A stretch of DNA of 64,000 nucleotides from Emcibacter nanhaiensis. Its GTDB lineage: Bacteria > Pseudomonadota > Alphaproteobacteria > Sphingomonadales > Emcibacteraceae. The stretch is from assembly GCF_006385175.1 (NCBI RefSeq), contig NZ_VFIY01000018.1:718242-782241 (forward strand). The letters run 5' to 3'. The notes under the pieces were generated by a model, which saw only the letters and a list, made by a program, of their open reading frames with translations, did no database searches and was not told the DNA's origin. Position 1 is the stretch's first letter. The number at the start of each line of letters is the position of its first letter. Position numbers and translations under genes: made by a program. This document shows, in pieces, positions 54,102 through 62,748 of the stretch.

Positions 54102-54893
54102 AATTCCGCCTACAGTACCAGACCAACAGCGTCTGCAGTGCGGATGTTATCTGCCTGAGTTGAGACGCCCATATCTTCTACCTAAATAGCCCTACTCGGT
54201 TCCTTCGACTGATTTTTTGGGGATATTTTGAGAAACGGACTTTTGCAGCTGTTCTTGGCACATAAATAAACCAGCATCGGAGAACAATTGAGCTAAAGCA
54301 TGGAACGGTAAAACAAGACAAAGTACAACCGCATCCCCTTAAGTCCGCTTTCCAAATAGCCGTTATATTAAACTTGGGCTCTATCAACGCCCCCCTCGAC
54401 TACTTAAATTTTTAATAAAGATTAAACCAACACCGAAATTATTCGCCATATCTCGTAGCTACGATTTGTTGAATATTTTCTACGGAATCACGCGAACACC
54501 TTCCCCAGGCAGGCATCTCTGCCATACATTCCTCGCGCTCTGGCTAGCAACTTTGACAATCAACATCAAAGAACCAATGGAGCGTAGCAGGGCTAATCTG
54601 TAAGATATTGTCAGGCTCAAGCTTAGAAGTCGCCAATTTTTGAGAATATAGCCGAAGCATTGTGATAGGCTCATATCCTAGGCAAGAATTGATCGGGAAC
54701 TATCAATCTGGATCGATTCTTCAACGCATTTTCACGGTTCAATTCCCGTCGCGCCTTCCTGTGTTGCAGAAAAACCAATACTAGCTGAACATTTTTATGG
54801 AGCTTTTTATATCGTTTGCCACATTAGAGATGTGAAGGGCATGCTTGTCGGCACCAAATGCAACCTATCGAGTACCTACTCCCAAAAAGGAAT

Positions 54894-54921
54894 TTGACTA
54901 CCAGTTATTAATGAATATGAT
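54894..54921 (+). promoter_or_regulatory. Candidate sigma-70 promoter of the aminotransferase gene
   Basis: TTGACT (54894-54899) and TATGAT (54916-54921) are 16 bases apart. The predicted start near 54928 would give a leader of about 145 bases. The -10 overlaps a perfect ATGATATCAT palindrome. Confidence 0.55.
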
Positions 54922-54935
54922 ATCATTTTTATATT
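54916..54935. promoter_or_regulatory. Shared promoter motif, copy 1
   Basis: tatgatatcatttttatatt matches 17 of 20 bases with 56421-56440 upstream of the TonB receptor gene. Overlap with the -10 region suggests a repressor or activator site common to both units. Confidence 0.4.
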
Positions 54936-55074
54936 TATACTACGTTCACCAGTAAAACGGTGAAAGAATCGCTCTCACAGCTCTTTCACACTTTAGCGGC
55001 GCTACACGGGTTTCAGCCCTCATTGCCTGCGAGAATACCGAGAACAGCGACACGTAAAATCAAGGCTACTTATT

Positions 55075-56340
55075 ATGACCATCTTTACCTACTCGCATCC
55101 TTTTTATAATATGAGAAACTATATTTCACAGAGATACAAATCACCGATATTCTCGTCTCTGTCTGTACTACCCACAGACCCGATACTGGGGCTAGCGACT
55201 CTCTATGAAGCTGATCAGAAGGTCGAAAAGGTTGACCTGGGGGTCGGCGTGTATCGACAAGCTGATGGCCGGACCCCAATCATGGAGGCGGTCCAAGAAG
55301 CCTACATTCGCCTCGCTCAACAGGAAGCCAGCAAATCCTATATTTCACACGCCGGTTGGCCCGGCTTTACCAGGGCGTGTAGGAATCTGGCACTTGGCAC
55401 CGATCTTTCCAATCAACTGGAAGGAAAGCTGTCGGTCCTGCAGACGCCCGGCGGATGCGGCGCCCTGCGGTTGGGTTTTGATCTGATCGCGACTAGCACT
55501 CCCGGCGCCACAGTATGGGTCAGCAATCCAACCTGGGCCAATCATGTGCCGATCCTGGAAGCAGCCGGGCTACACGCACAGAGCTATAACTATTATTGCC
55601 CCAAAACTGGACAGGTGGACACCACTGCCATGCTGCAGTCCCTTGAGCAGGCCGAAGCAGGCGACATTGTCCTGCTCCATGCCTGCTGCCACAATCCCAC
55701 GGGTGCTGACATTCCAGCCGAAGCCTGGGAGGCGTTGATCTCCCTCATCGAACAGAAAGGCCTGCTACCGTTTATTGACATGGCCTATCAGGGTTTTGGC
55801 GACGGCCTCGAAGAGGATGCTGGTCTGACACGCAAGCTTTTTGCCAGCCTTCCCGAAGTCCTGCTGTCCTATTCATGCTCTAAAAACTTCGGCCTTTACC
55901 GGGAACGCGTGGGCGCCCTGATCATCAAATCCCCCACTGTTAAACAGGCAGAAGCTGTCGAATCCAACATGGCTAGAATTGCGCGGCAGAGTTACTCCAT
56001 GCCGCCAGCTCACGGCGCCGCCCTTGTAACAACGGTACTTGAGGACCAGACCCTGCGCACATCTTGGCAAAGGGAACTTGATGAGATGCGTTCCCGCATT
56101 ACTTTTCTTCGCAAAGACCTGGACACCGCTCTTGCCCATTATGGAACCAACGACGGTCTTGGAAACATCACCGGACAAAACGGCATGTTCTCCCGTTTGA
56201 ACTTATCCGAAGACCAGGTTTCTGTTTTGCAACGCAGTTACTCAATCTACATGCCAGCCAATGGCCGGATCAACGTTGCCGGCCTAAACCGTGAAAATAT
56301 ACCTTATGTCGCCAGAGCGCTGACATCTGTATCCGGTTGA
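55075..56340 (+). CDS. Aromatic/aspartate aminotransferase (class I, PLP)
   Basis: A 421-residue TyrB/AspC-type aminotransferase. Family landmarks are DPILGLATLYEADQKVEKVDLGVGVYRQ, QTPGGCGALRLGFDL, SNPTWANHVPILEAAGL, LLHACCHNPTGADI, FIDMAYQGFGDG and the PLP lysine in SYSCSKNFGLYRERVG. It interconverts glutamate and 2-oxo acids, so it could move the amino group from L-glutamate made by the D-glutamate route. The N-terminus is ~25 residues longer than typical; ATG at 55111 is an alternative start. Confidence 0.92.
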   Translation: MTIFTYSHPFYNMRNYISQRYKSPIFSSLSVLPTDPILGLATLYEADQKVEKVDLGVGVYRQADGRTPIMEAVQEAYIRLAQQEASKSYISHAGWPGFTRACRNLALGTDLSNQLEGKLSVLQTPGGCGALRLGFDLIATSTPGATVWVSNPTWANHVPILEAAGLHAQSYNYYCPKTGQVDTTAMLQSLEQAEAGDIVLLHACCHNPTGADIPAEAWEALISLIEQKGLLPFIDMAYQGFGDGLEEDAGLTRKLFASLPEVLLSYSCSKNFGLYRERVGALIIKSPTVKQAEAVESNMARIARQSYSMPPAHGAALVTTVLEDQTLRTSWQRELDEMRSRITFLRKDLDTALAHYGTNDGLGNITGQNGMFSRLNLSEDQVSVLQRSYSIYMPANGRINVAGLNRENIPYVARALTSVSG

Positions 56341-56420
56341 CAGCGCCTCCAGAAACACATGTTACAGCGTTAAAAACGTCTGGACAGAAAAGGAGGTTAG
56401 ATTTTCTGAAGATATTTAAA

Positions 56421-56440
56421 TCTGATGTCATTTTTATATA
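56421..56440. promoter_or_regulatory. Shared promoter motif, copy 2
   Basis: tctgatgtcatttttatata sits 29 bases before the TonB receptor ATG and contains most of a TATAAT -10 (56437-56442). It pairs with the copy at 54916-54935. Confidence 0.4.
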
Positions 56441-56468
56441 ATAACCACTGTCCTTAGGGAGTAAAATC

Positions 56469-58712
56469 ATGAAGGAAAAACGCCTACACCTCTCAACTGC
56501 TATTTTATGGTCTCTGTCAATTTCCACAGCCCTGTCGTGCTCGACGGCACTGGCCGATATAAACACTTCGGACAATGTCGCTACTGAGCTGGAAGAGATT
56601 GTGGTGACCGCAACGAAAAAATCCACGTCCTTGCAGGATGTCGCCATGAGTATCTCGGCTATCGGAACTCAGGAACTAGACAGGATGGGTGCTCAGGGCT
56701 TTGAGGATTTTGCCACAGCGGTTCCCAGTCTTTCCTTCGGCTACGGTGGCGCCGGCGATGGACGCAACGCCCGCAGCTTTGCCATTCGCGGCATTTCCGG
56801 CAGCAATACAACCGGCTTTTATGTTAACGAAACCCCGATCCCCAACCGGGTTGACCCCCGTCTGGTGGATGTAAAAAGGATCGAGGTGCTTCGCGGCCCG
56901 CAGGGGACTTTGTATGGCGCCAGTTCCATGGGGGGAACGGTTCGGATCATCACCAACAAGCCCGACAGCACGCAATTTGAGGGCCTGCTGAACGCAACCC
57001 TCTCGAATACAAACCAGGGTGGCTGGAATTATAAACTTGAAGGGGTCGGCAACTTCCCCCTGAAAGAAGACAAGGTTGCCCTCAGGATCGCCGGCTATGT
57101 CGAAGATGAATCCGGCGTATTCGACCAGGTCTTCCCCAACAACGCAAACCCCTCCGTTATGAACCGGGTGGAAAATGTCGACAATAAACTAATCAAGGGC
57201 ATTCAGGCATCGCTCGGATTAACACCTAATGACGACCTGGAAATCATTGTCAAGGCCGCCGTTCAGGACACCAGCTCCGATGGAGCGTCCTGGTCCAGTG
57301 AACTGGGGCAATATGATCAGGTCAAAACCTATACTATTCCCGAATTTCTCGACGATGAATGGACCCACCTTTCCCTGACCGCGGAGTATGACCTTGGTTG
57401 GACGAGCCTGACTTCAATAACCTCTTATTTTGATCAGGACTATAATGAAAATGAGGAGTTCTCCGACCAGATTGGGGCCTTCTTTGGCGGTTTTGTCTAC
57501 CCGACTGAGATCAATCAGGCCATCAACCTGAAAAAATGGACCCAGGAAATACGACTTGCTTCTTCGCTGGACGGACCTTTCAATTTCATTATCGGCGGAT
57601 ACTACAACAACGCGAAGCAAAACAGTTTCTCCGAAGCGCTGCCCGAAGGTTTCAACGCCGGTTTCGCTGACTATATCGGCCTCCCGGGCGTGGACATCTT
57701 CGGCACCGATCTCATCTACAGAGGAACTTCCAGGGCGAAGTCACGGGAGGTCGCCCTGTTTGGCGAGCTTTATGTGGATATCACCGATGACCTGACCGTC
57801 ACCGTAGGCGGGCGCTGGTTCGATGTCTCCATTGATCTTTATTCCCTGAGCGAAGGCATCGCGGCGGATTTGTCAGGCGCCGTCACCGAAGGAACCACTA
57901 CGGAACAGGGGTTCAACCCGAAGTTTCTCGTAGAATACCGGATAAGTGATGATGTCCTGCTTTACGCCACTGCCGCAAAGGGTTACCGGCTCGGCGGCAT
58001 CTCCAGCTTTATTCCGGACTTCTGCGGCGCGGAAGTAGCCGCGCCCTCCTCTGCCTATGATTCAGATTCCTTATGGAACTACGAAGCTGGCGCCAAGACA
58101 AGCTGGGCAGATAACAGGGTCAAGGTGAACGGTGCCCTTTACCAGATCGACTGGCAGGATATTCAGCTCTCCGAGAGTTTCACCTGTGGCTTCGGTCGTG
58201 TTGTAAATGGCGGCAAGGCGAGAAGCCGCGGCTTTGAACTTGAGCTTTCCGCGCTGATCACGTCCGGCCTGCAACTCTCAGCGGGGATCGGCTATGCCGA
58301 TGCAAAATTCACTTCACATGTGCCCGGCACTGTCCCGGTGCCCGGCGACCGCCTGCGCCACACACCGAAATGGACGGCCAATGTTGCGCTCGACTATAGC
58401 TTCGACGTTTCATTTGCCGACGAGGCTTATATCGGCATCAACTATACTTACACGGGCGAAAGTTTTTCCAAATACCAGAACGACCCGACTTTCACCCCTG
58501 AGAGTGCCGTTCGGGATGCCTATAGTCTGGCTCATGCAAGGCTTGGCGCCAGGTTTGGGGAATGGGATATCGCCCTTTTTGTCCGTAATCTGTTCGACAA
58601 GCAGGCGAACCTGTCCGAGGTTATTTCCCTTGGTGCGGAAGTCCCCGGCCTAGAGAGATATGCCACCAACCGGCCCCGTACTATCGGTTTGAACGTAAAA
58701 GGCGCATTCTAA
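56469..58712 (+). CDS. TonB-dependent outer-membrane receptor
   Basis: A 747-residue TBDR: signal peptide ending near STALA, TonB box LEEIVVTATKK, plug (SFAIRGISGSNTTGFYVNETPIPNRVDPRLVDVKRIEVLRGPQGTLYGASSMGGTVRI) and barrel ending RTIGLNVKGAF. AGGGAG lies upstream of the ATG. It heads a run with DUF1028 and M20 peptidase genes, so the likely cargo is a peptide or peptidoglycan fragment; this is inferred from the operon. Confidence 0.92.
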   Translation: MKEKRLHLSTAILWSLSISTALSCSTALADINTSDNVATELEEIVVTATKKSTSLQDVAMSISAIGTQELDRMGAQGFEDFATAVPSLSFGYGGAGDGRNARSFAIRGISGSNTTGFYVNETPIPNRVDPRLVDVKRIEVLRGPQGTLYGASSMGGTVRIITNKPDSTQFEGLLNATLSNTNQGGWNYKLEGVGNFPLKEDKVALRIAGYVEDESGVFDQVFPNNANPSVMNRVENVDNKLIKGIQASLGLTPNDDLEIIVKAAVQDTSSDGASWSSELGQYDQVKTYTIPEFLDDEWTHLSLTAEYDLGWTSLTSITSYFDQDYNENEEFSDQIGAFFGGFVYPTEINQAINLKKWTQEIRLASSLDGPFNFIIGGYYNNAKQNSFSEALPEGFNAGFADYIGLPGVDIFGTDLIYRGTSRAKSREVALFGELYVDITDDLTVTVGGRWFDVSIDLYSLSEGIAADLSGAVTEGTTTEQGFNPKFLVEYRISDDVLLYATAAKGYRLGGISSFIPDFCGAEVAAPSSAYDSDSLWNYEAGAKTSWADNRVKVNGALYQIDWQDIQLSESFTCGFGRVVNGGKARSRGFELELSALITSGLQLSAGIGYADAKFTSHVPGTVPVPGDRLRHTPKWTANVALDYSFDVSFADEAYIGINYTYTGESFSKYQNDPTFTPESAVRDAYSLAHARLGARFGEWDIALFVRNLFDKQANLSEVISLGAEVPGLERYATNRPRTIGLNVKGAF

Positions 58713-58724
58713 TTGTAAAAGCCC

Positions 58725-58756
58725 ACCGGTTGAGGAGCCAGTCCTCCTCAACCGGT
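58725..58756 (+). other. Strong intra-operon hairpin
   Basis: A 12-bp perfect stem (58725-58736 with 58745-58756), plus one further G-C pair, lies between the TonB receptor stop and the DUF1028 start. No U-tract follows. It is more likely an mRNA processing or stability element, or a leaky attenuator that lowers downstream expression. Confidence 0.7.
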
Positions 58757-58781
58757 TAAACACCCTAAGGAGACATCAGCC

Positions 58782-59801
58782 ATGAAACACATCCTCCACC
58801 AAACTATTCTCATCAAGCTGACCATATTGGCTGCTTTCTTTTCATGGTCGCCCGTCCTTGCTCAAGAGGCGCATCTCAACCGGCCGCTTCGACCGACCAA
58901 CACCTTCTCAATCATCGCCCGTGATCCAGAAAGCGGGGAACTTGGCGCCGCCGTCCAGACGCACTGGTTCGCCGTCGGGGTACGTGTCATCAGGACGGAA
59001 CCCGGTGTCGGAGTGGTAGCCACCCAATCCTTTACCGATCCGTCCTATGCACCGCTCGGGCTCGAGATGATGAAGGCCGGAAAGACAGCGCCCCAGGCCC
59101 TCAAGGGCCTTCTTGCCGCTGACAGCAATGCCTCGGTACGTCAGGTCGCCATGCTGGATGCCAGTGGCAACGTAGCGTCTCATACCGGAAGCAAAAACAT
59201 TCAGAATGCCTGCAACATCTCTGGCGAGAATTACTCCGTTCAGGCAAACATGATGAAAAACTCGACTGTTTGTTCCGCCATGGCGCAGGCTTTCGAAGCC
59301 ACTTCCGGCGAGCTTGCCGATCGCATGTACGCGGCCCTTGAGGCGGCCCAAAAAGAAGGGGGCGACATCCGGGGACGACAATCCGCGTCCCTCCAGGTGG
59401 TAAAAGGCGATAAAGGCGTACCCCTCTGGCAGGGCTGGGTATACAGCCTTCGGGTTGATGACCACAAAACACCGCTCAAGGAACTCGGACGCCTTCTTTC
59501 GGTCGCAAAGACCTACCGGCTTCTCAATGAGGGAGACAGGTATGTAGTGGAAGGGCGCATCGAGGAAGGGCTTGAGGCCTACCGAACAGCCGAAAAAATG
59601 GACCCGGGCAACCATGAAGCTCTTTTCTGGCATGCGGTAACCCTGGCAGAACTTAACAGGGTTGAGGAGAGCCTGCCGCTGTTCCGGAAAGCCTTCAGGC
59701 TATGGCCTGACTGGAAGGAGATGGTGACCAGGCTTCCAAAGGCGGGCTTACTGCCCGAAGACCCGAAAATCCTTGCCCAAATCCTGGAACAGGGGAACTG
59801 A
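58782..59801 (+). CDS. Secreted DUF1028 protein (Ntn-hydrolase-like) with TPR tail
   Basis: A 339-residue protein with a signal peptide ending PVLAQ. The DUF1028 domain begins TFSIIARDPESGELGAAVQTHWFAVG, then VGVVATQSFTDPSYAPLGLEMM and SGENYSVQANMMKNSTVCSAMAQAF. A TPR-like C-terminal part follows (YRTAEKMDPGNHEALFWHAVTLAELNRVEESLPLFRKAFRL). The family has an Ntn-hydrolase-like fold and often lies beside peptidase and amino-acid genes; its activity is unproven. AGGAGA precedes the ATG. The next gene starts 2 bases after its stop. Confidence 0.87.
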   Translation: MKHILHQTILIKLTILAAFFSWSPVLAQEAHLNRPLRPTNTFSIIARDPESGELGAAVQTHWFAVGVRVIRTEPGVGVVATQSFTDPSYAPLGLEMMKAGKTAPQALKGLLAADSNASVRQVAMLDASGNVASHTGSKNIQNACNISGENYSVQANMMKNSTVCSAMAQAFEATSGELADRMYAALEAAQKEGGDIRGRQSASLQVVKGDKGVPLWQGWVYSLRVDDHKTPLKELGRLLSVAKTYRLLNEGDRYVVEGRIEEGLEAYRTAEKMDPGNHEALFWHAVTLAELNRVEESLPLFRKAFRLWPDWKEMVTRLPKAGLLPEDPKILAQILEQGN

Positions 59802-59803
59802 AA

Positions 59804-61123
59804 ATGACCGGGTTTCGATCTTTCTTTGTCGCTTTTGTGTTCTTCCTCCCGGCTTTTGCGGCCAACTGCGCCGAAGACCTGCAGGAGAAAGACCAGGTCC
59901 TCAGCTATATTGATCGTCATTTTGAAGAACAAATCAGTTTTCTGGAAAAAGTCGTCAATATCAACAGCGGCACCCGCAATATTTCCGGGGTAAGAAAAGT
60001 GGGAGAGGAGTTTGCCGCTGAATTCGAAAAACTCGGGTTTAAGAATTTCTGGATAAAAATGCCATTCGAAATGAAGCGGGCCGGCCATCTTTATTCCCAA
60101 CGGGAAGGAGAAGACGGACCGCATATTCTGCTGATCGGCCATCTGGATACAGTCTTTTCAAAGGACAGCGATTTCCAGAAATTCACCCATCAGGGGAACC
60201 ACATCACCGGTCCGGGTGTAGTTGACATGAAAGGCGGCGACGTTGTCATGCTCTATGCTCTCAAAGCCCTTCACGCCTGCGGCATACTGGATGGAAAATC
60301 CATAAAAATATTTTTGACCGGCGATGAAGAAAATGTGGGTCCCCCCCTCTCTCTCAGTCGTCGGGAGCTTATTGACGCCGCAAAACAATCCGACATGGCG
60401 CTCAGCTTTGAATCGGGACAGCAGGACCAGGCCGTGATCGCCCGGCGCGGAGCAAGCCTGTGGTCCCTGGGAGTGTCCGCCAAACGGGCGCATTCCAGCA
60501 CAATTTTCTCCGAAGATTCCGGTGACGGCGCCATATATGAAACCGCCAGGATCCTGAAAAAATTTCATAAATTCGCCCAAAACATGCCAAACCTGACTCT
60601 GAACCCGGCAGTGATTGCCGGCGGGACATCAGCGGGATTTGATGCCGGATCCGCGACCTGGACGTCGGCCGGTAAAGACAACATCATTCCGCAGGTTGTC
60701 GAGAGCCGGGGCGATCTCAGATTCATCTCCCGTGAGCAGCTGGATGACGCCCGGGCGGAAATGCGGAAAATTATTGAAGAAAATTTGCCTCATACATCGG
60801 CCGAAATCACCTTTACCGATCTTTACCCGGCCATGTCGATTACACCAGAAAACAAGCGACTTCTTGGAGTTCTTGACGAGGTGAGCCAGGAACTGGGGTA
60901 CGGGCCGGTCGGACCGAACCAGCCGGGTGACCGGGGAGCAGGTGATATCTCCTTTGTCGCGCCTCATGTGGCCTCCATCGATGCACTGGGCCCCTGGGGA
61001 GGAGGTTCTCATACCACCCAGGAGTGGCTCGATACTGAAGGTTTCAGAAAGGCAACAAAGCGTACCGCGCTGCTTCTCTATCAGATCTTTCAGTCACACC
61101 AACGTCATCCCGACGGCTCATAG
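59804..61123 (+). CDS. Secreted M20 family metallopeptidase, glutamate carboxypeptidase-like
   Basis: A 439-residue zinc peptidase with a signal peptide (FRSFFVAFVFFLPAFAANCA). Metal and catalytic residues are visible: His in GHLDTVF, Asp in GPGVVDMKGGD, Glu-Glu in TGDEENVG, Glu in FESGQQD and a C-terminal His in GGGSHTTQEW. The layout fits carboxypeptidase G2-type enzymes that release C-terminal glutamate or hydrolyse N-acyl amino acids. It would supply amino acids in the periplasm. It is likely co-translated with the DUF1028 gene. Its stop codon lies in a hairpin loop. Confidence 0.88.
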   Translation: MTGFRSFFVAFVFFLPAFAANCAEDLQEKDQVLSYIDRHFEEQISFLEKVVNINSGTRNISGVRKVGEEFAAEFEKLGFKNFWIKMPFEMKRAGHLYSQREGEDGPHILLIGHLDTVFSKDSDFQKFTHQGNHITGPGVVDMKGGDVVMLYALKALHACGILDGKSIKIFLTGDEENVGPPLSLSRRELIDAAKQSDMALSFESGQQDQAVIARRGASLWSLGVSAKRAHSSTIFSEDSGDGAIYETARILKKFHKFAQNMPNLTLNPAVIAGGTSAGFDAGSATWTSAGKDNIIPQVVESRGDLRFISREQLDDARAEMRKIIEENLPHTSAEITFTDLYPAMSITPENKRLLGVLDEVSQELGYGPVGPNQPGDRGAGDISFVAPHVASIDALGPWGGGSHTTQEWLDTEGFRKATKRTALLLYQIFQSHQRHPDGS

Positions 61124-61131
61124 CCGTCGGG
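61109..61131. terminator. Hairpin terminator overlapping the M20 stop codon
   Basis: A 10-bp perfect stem (cccgacggct with agccgtcggg) and a 3-base loop include the peptidase TAG stop, followed by a short T-rich stretch (aatttt). It lies between convergent genes. Confidence 0.7.
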
Positions 61132-61177
61132 CCCTGTAATTTTGAAAGAAATTGCATTCCCTTCTCCTCCCTTCGCC

Positions 61178-61570
61178 TCAAACGCGGTCAAGATAGGCGA
61201 CCGCTTCAATCTCAATAAGAGCGCCGGGAACCATCAGCTCGGAACAAACCGTAGAACGCGTCGGAGGACAATCGGCGAAAAACTCGCTGTAGACCGCATT
61301 AAACGCCCTGAAGTCTTCCCGCCGCACCAGCCAGACCGTGACCTTGACCACATCCTCGAGACCTGCGCCAGCCGCCTTGAGCACAGCTTCCATATTTCCA
61401 AGGCACTGTCGCGTCTGGGCCGAAATATCATCTTCGGCGAAACTTCCATCCGCGCGAAAGGGCAAAACGCCGGATAGATACAGATTGTTTCCCGCCTTTA
61501 TGGCCGGCGACAGAGGAACAACGGTGCCATCAGCCAGTACCGGCGGCCGCCCTAGTCTTTCAATAGTCAT
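61178..61570 (-). CDS. RidA family enamine/imine deaminase
   Basis: A 130-residue RidA/YjgF-type protein with LSPAIKAGNNLYLSGVLPF, DISAQTRQCLGNMEAVLKAAGAGLEDVVKVTVWL and a C-terminal segment (TRSTVCSELMVPGALIEIEAVAYL) containing the usual Glu. The canonical substrate-contact Arg in the last strand is not obvious: CSELMVPG replaces the common R-x-x-V/A pattern. RidA proteins hydrolyse reactive imines made by amino-acid oxidation, matching the DadA-like gene upstream in the same leftward run. Confidence 0.88.
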   Translation of the reverse strand: MTIERLGRPPVLADGTVVPLSPAIKAGNNLYLSGVLPFRADGSFAEDDISAQTRQCLGNMEAVLKAAGAGLEDVVKVTVWLVRREDFRAFNAVYSEFFADCPPTRSTVCSELMVPGALIEIEAVAYLDRV

Positions 61571-61591
61571 TAAAACAAACTCCTGTAAGTT

Positions 61592-62710
61592 TTACTGATC
61601 GATATGATCGGAATTGTGAACCTGCAACGTGGCCGGCCGGAATATTTTTCGCACCCCCACGGTCATGACCGGCACCAGGTAAAAAGCGATGAAGCCGTAT
61701 GTGAGCAAACCGTATCCCTGGGCGATCAGGGAAATGATCCCCACCTTTGCCGCAACGAATACCGCCGCGGCAGTGACAACCACTGCGATGGCGGGCCGGA
61801 AACTTTTTGGCATGGTTCTTTGTTGTTCCTGCAGGGTATGATCAATCCGCTCGTTCAGCATGTGAATGAGGGCTGTTCCGGTTTCAATAAACGTCCCGAA
61901 GATGACAATCTGAAAAAAGATACTGAACCAGGGGGCGTCAAGAACATCCAGGATATACTTCAGGGGAACCGCCACGCCGTTGATTTGTGGATAGAATCCC
62001 ACCATCACCACATAGAGGAAAAACGCTGGCAAAATAGCCAGGGGACCGCCCAGAAATCCTGCCGTGAAAGCCTCGCGCCGACTGCCAAGATGGCCAAGGG
62101 CGAAAAGAATGGCCGGAATGGCGGCGATATTATAGGTCGCATATTTAAACCCGTCCTCAAACCACTCCCCAGTCTCGCTGACAGCAGTGAAATTTTCGAC
62201 AATACGATCCTGGAAGATCATGGCTCCCCACAAGATCAGGACACCGTAAGCCACATATAATACGATCGCCCAACTGGCCATCACTTTTTCGATGACATCG
62301 CTTTTCTGGAACGCGAGGACGGCAATGGCGGCCATCAGACCGATGCTGCCGTATAGTTCATTGATTCCGAAGTTTTCCGCAAAAATATTGCCGGAGGCCG
62401 AACCCAGCACCGCAAGCACCAGAAACGCCAACAGAAAGAAGGGGATTTCATATAAAAACCAGAAACGGCCGAGCAAAACCTTGAAAAATGACCTGTAGTC
62501 GAATGAACCGGTAAGGCGAGCCAGTTCAAAGGTCAGCATCAGGACAATGCTCCAAATTGCTGAGGTTACCAGAAGGCCCCACAACCCGCCCAAGGGACCG
62601 TTGGACAGGAAAAACTCCACCAGTTCACGTCCGGTGGCATAGCCGCCACCGATGACCACCGACTGAAAGACCAGTCCCGGTATCAGATAATGATAAAATA
62701 CTCTTCTCAC
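61592..62710 (-). CDS. YkvI-type membrane transporter
   Basis: A 372-residue integral membrane protein with about ten helices, resembling the COG3814/YkvI group of the APC-like superfamily (HYLIPGLVFQSVVIGGGYATGRELVEFFLSNGP; SGNIFAENFGI). GGGYATG near the N-terminus resembles an unwound substrate-binding helix. The substrate is unknown. Its place between RidA and a D-amino-acid dehydrogenase suggests amino-acid uptake. Confidence 0.8.
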   Translation of the reverse strand: MRRVFYHYLIPGLVFQSVVIGGGYATGRELVEFFLSNGPLGGLWGLLVTSAIWSIVLMLTFELARLTGSFDYRSFFKVLLGRFWFLYEIPFFLLAFLVLAVLGSASGNIFAENFGINELYGSIGLMAAIAVLAFQKSDVIEKVMASWAIVLYVAYGVLILWGAMIFQDRIVENFTAVSETGEWFEDGFKYATYNIAAIPAILFALGHLGSRREAFTAGFLGGPLAILPAFFLYVVMVGFYPQINGVAVPLKYILDVLDAPWFSIFFQIVIFGTFIETGTALIHMLNERIDHTLQEQQRTMPKSFRPAIAVVVTAAAVFVAAKVGIISLIAQGYGLLTYGFIAFYLVPVMTVGVRKIFRPATLQVHNSDHIDQ

Positions 62711-62748
62711 CTGGCGCCCTCCTGGCTAGTAAATGATTTTGCCGATCT

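Larger units (their letters stand above)
54083..55074. other. Long non-coding gap upstream of the aminotransferase gene
   Basis: This is 992 bases without a credible gene; short frames on both strands have no protein-like features. It contains an 11-bp inverted repeat with one G:T-type mismatch (54684-54694 with 54711-54721) and, at the right, a good sigma-70 promoter candidate. Confidence 0.55.

Noticed and set aside
54733..54757. A tRNA T-loop-like stretch (ggttcaattcc followed by cgtcgcgcc)
   Set aside because: The five-base T-stem does not pair, and no matching acceptor, D or anticodon arms exist upstream, so neither a tRNA nor a tRNA-derived attachment site is supported.
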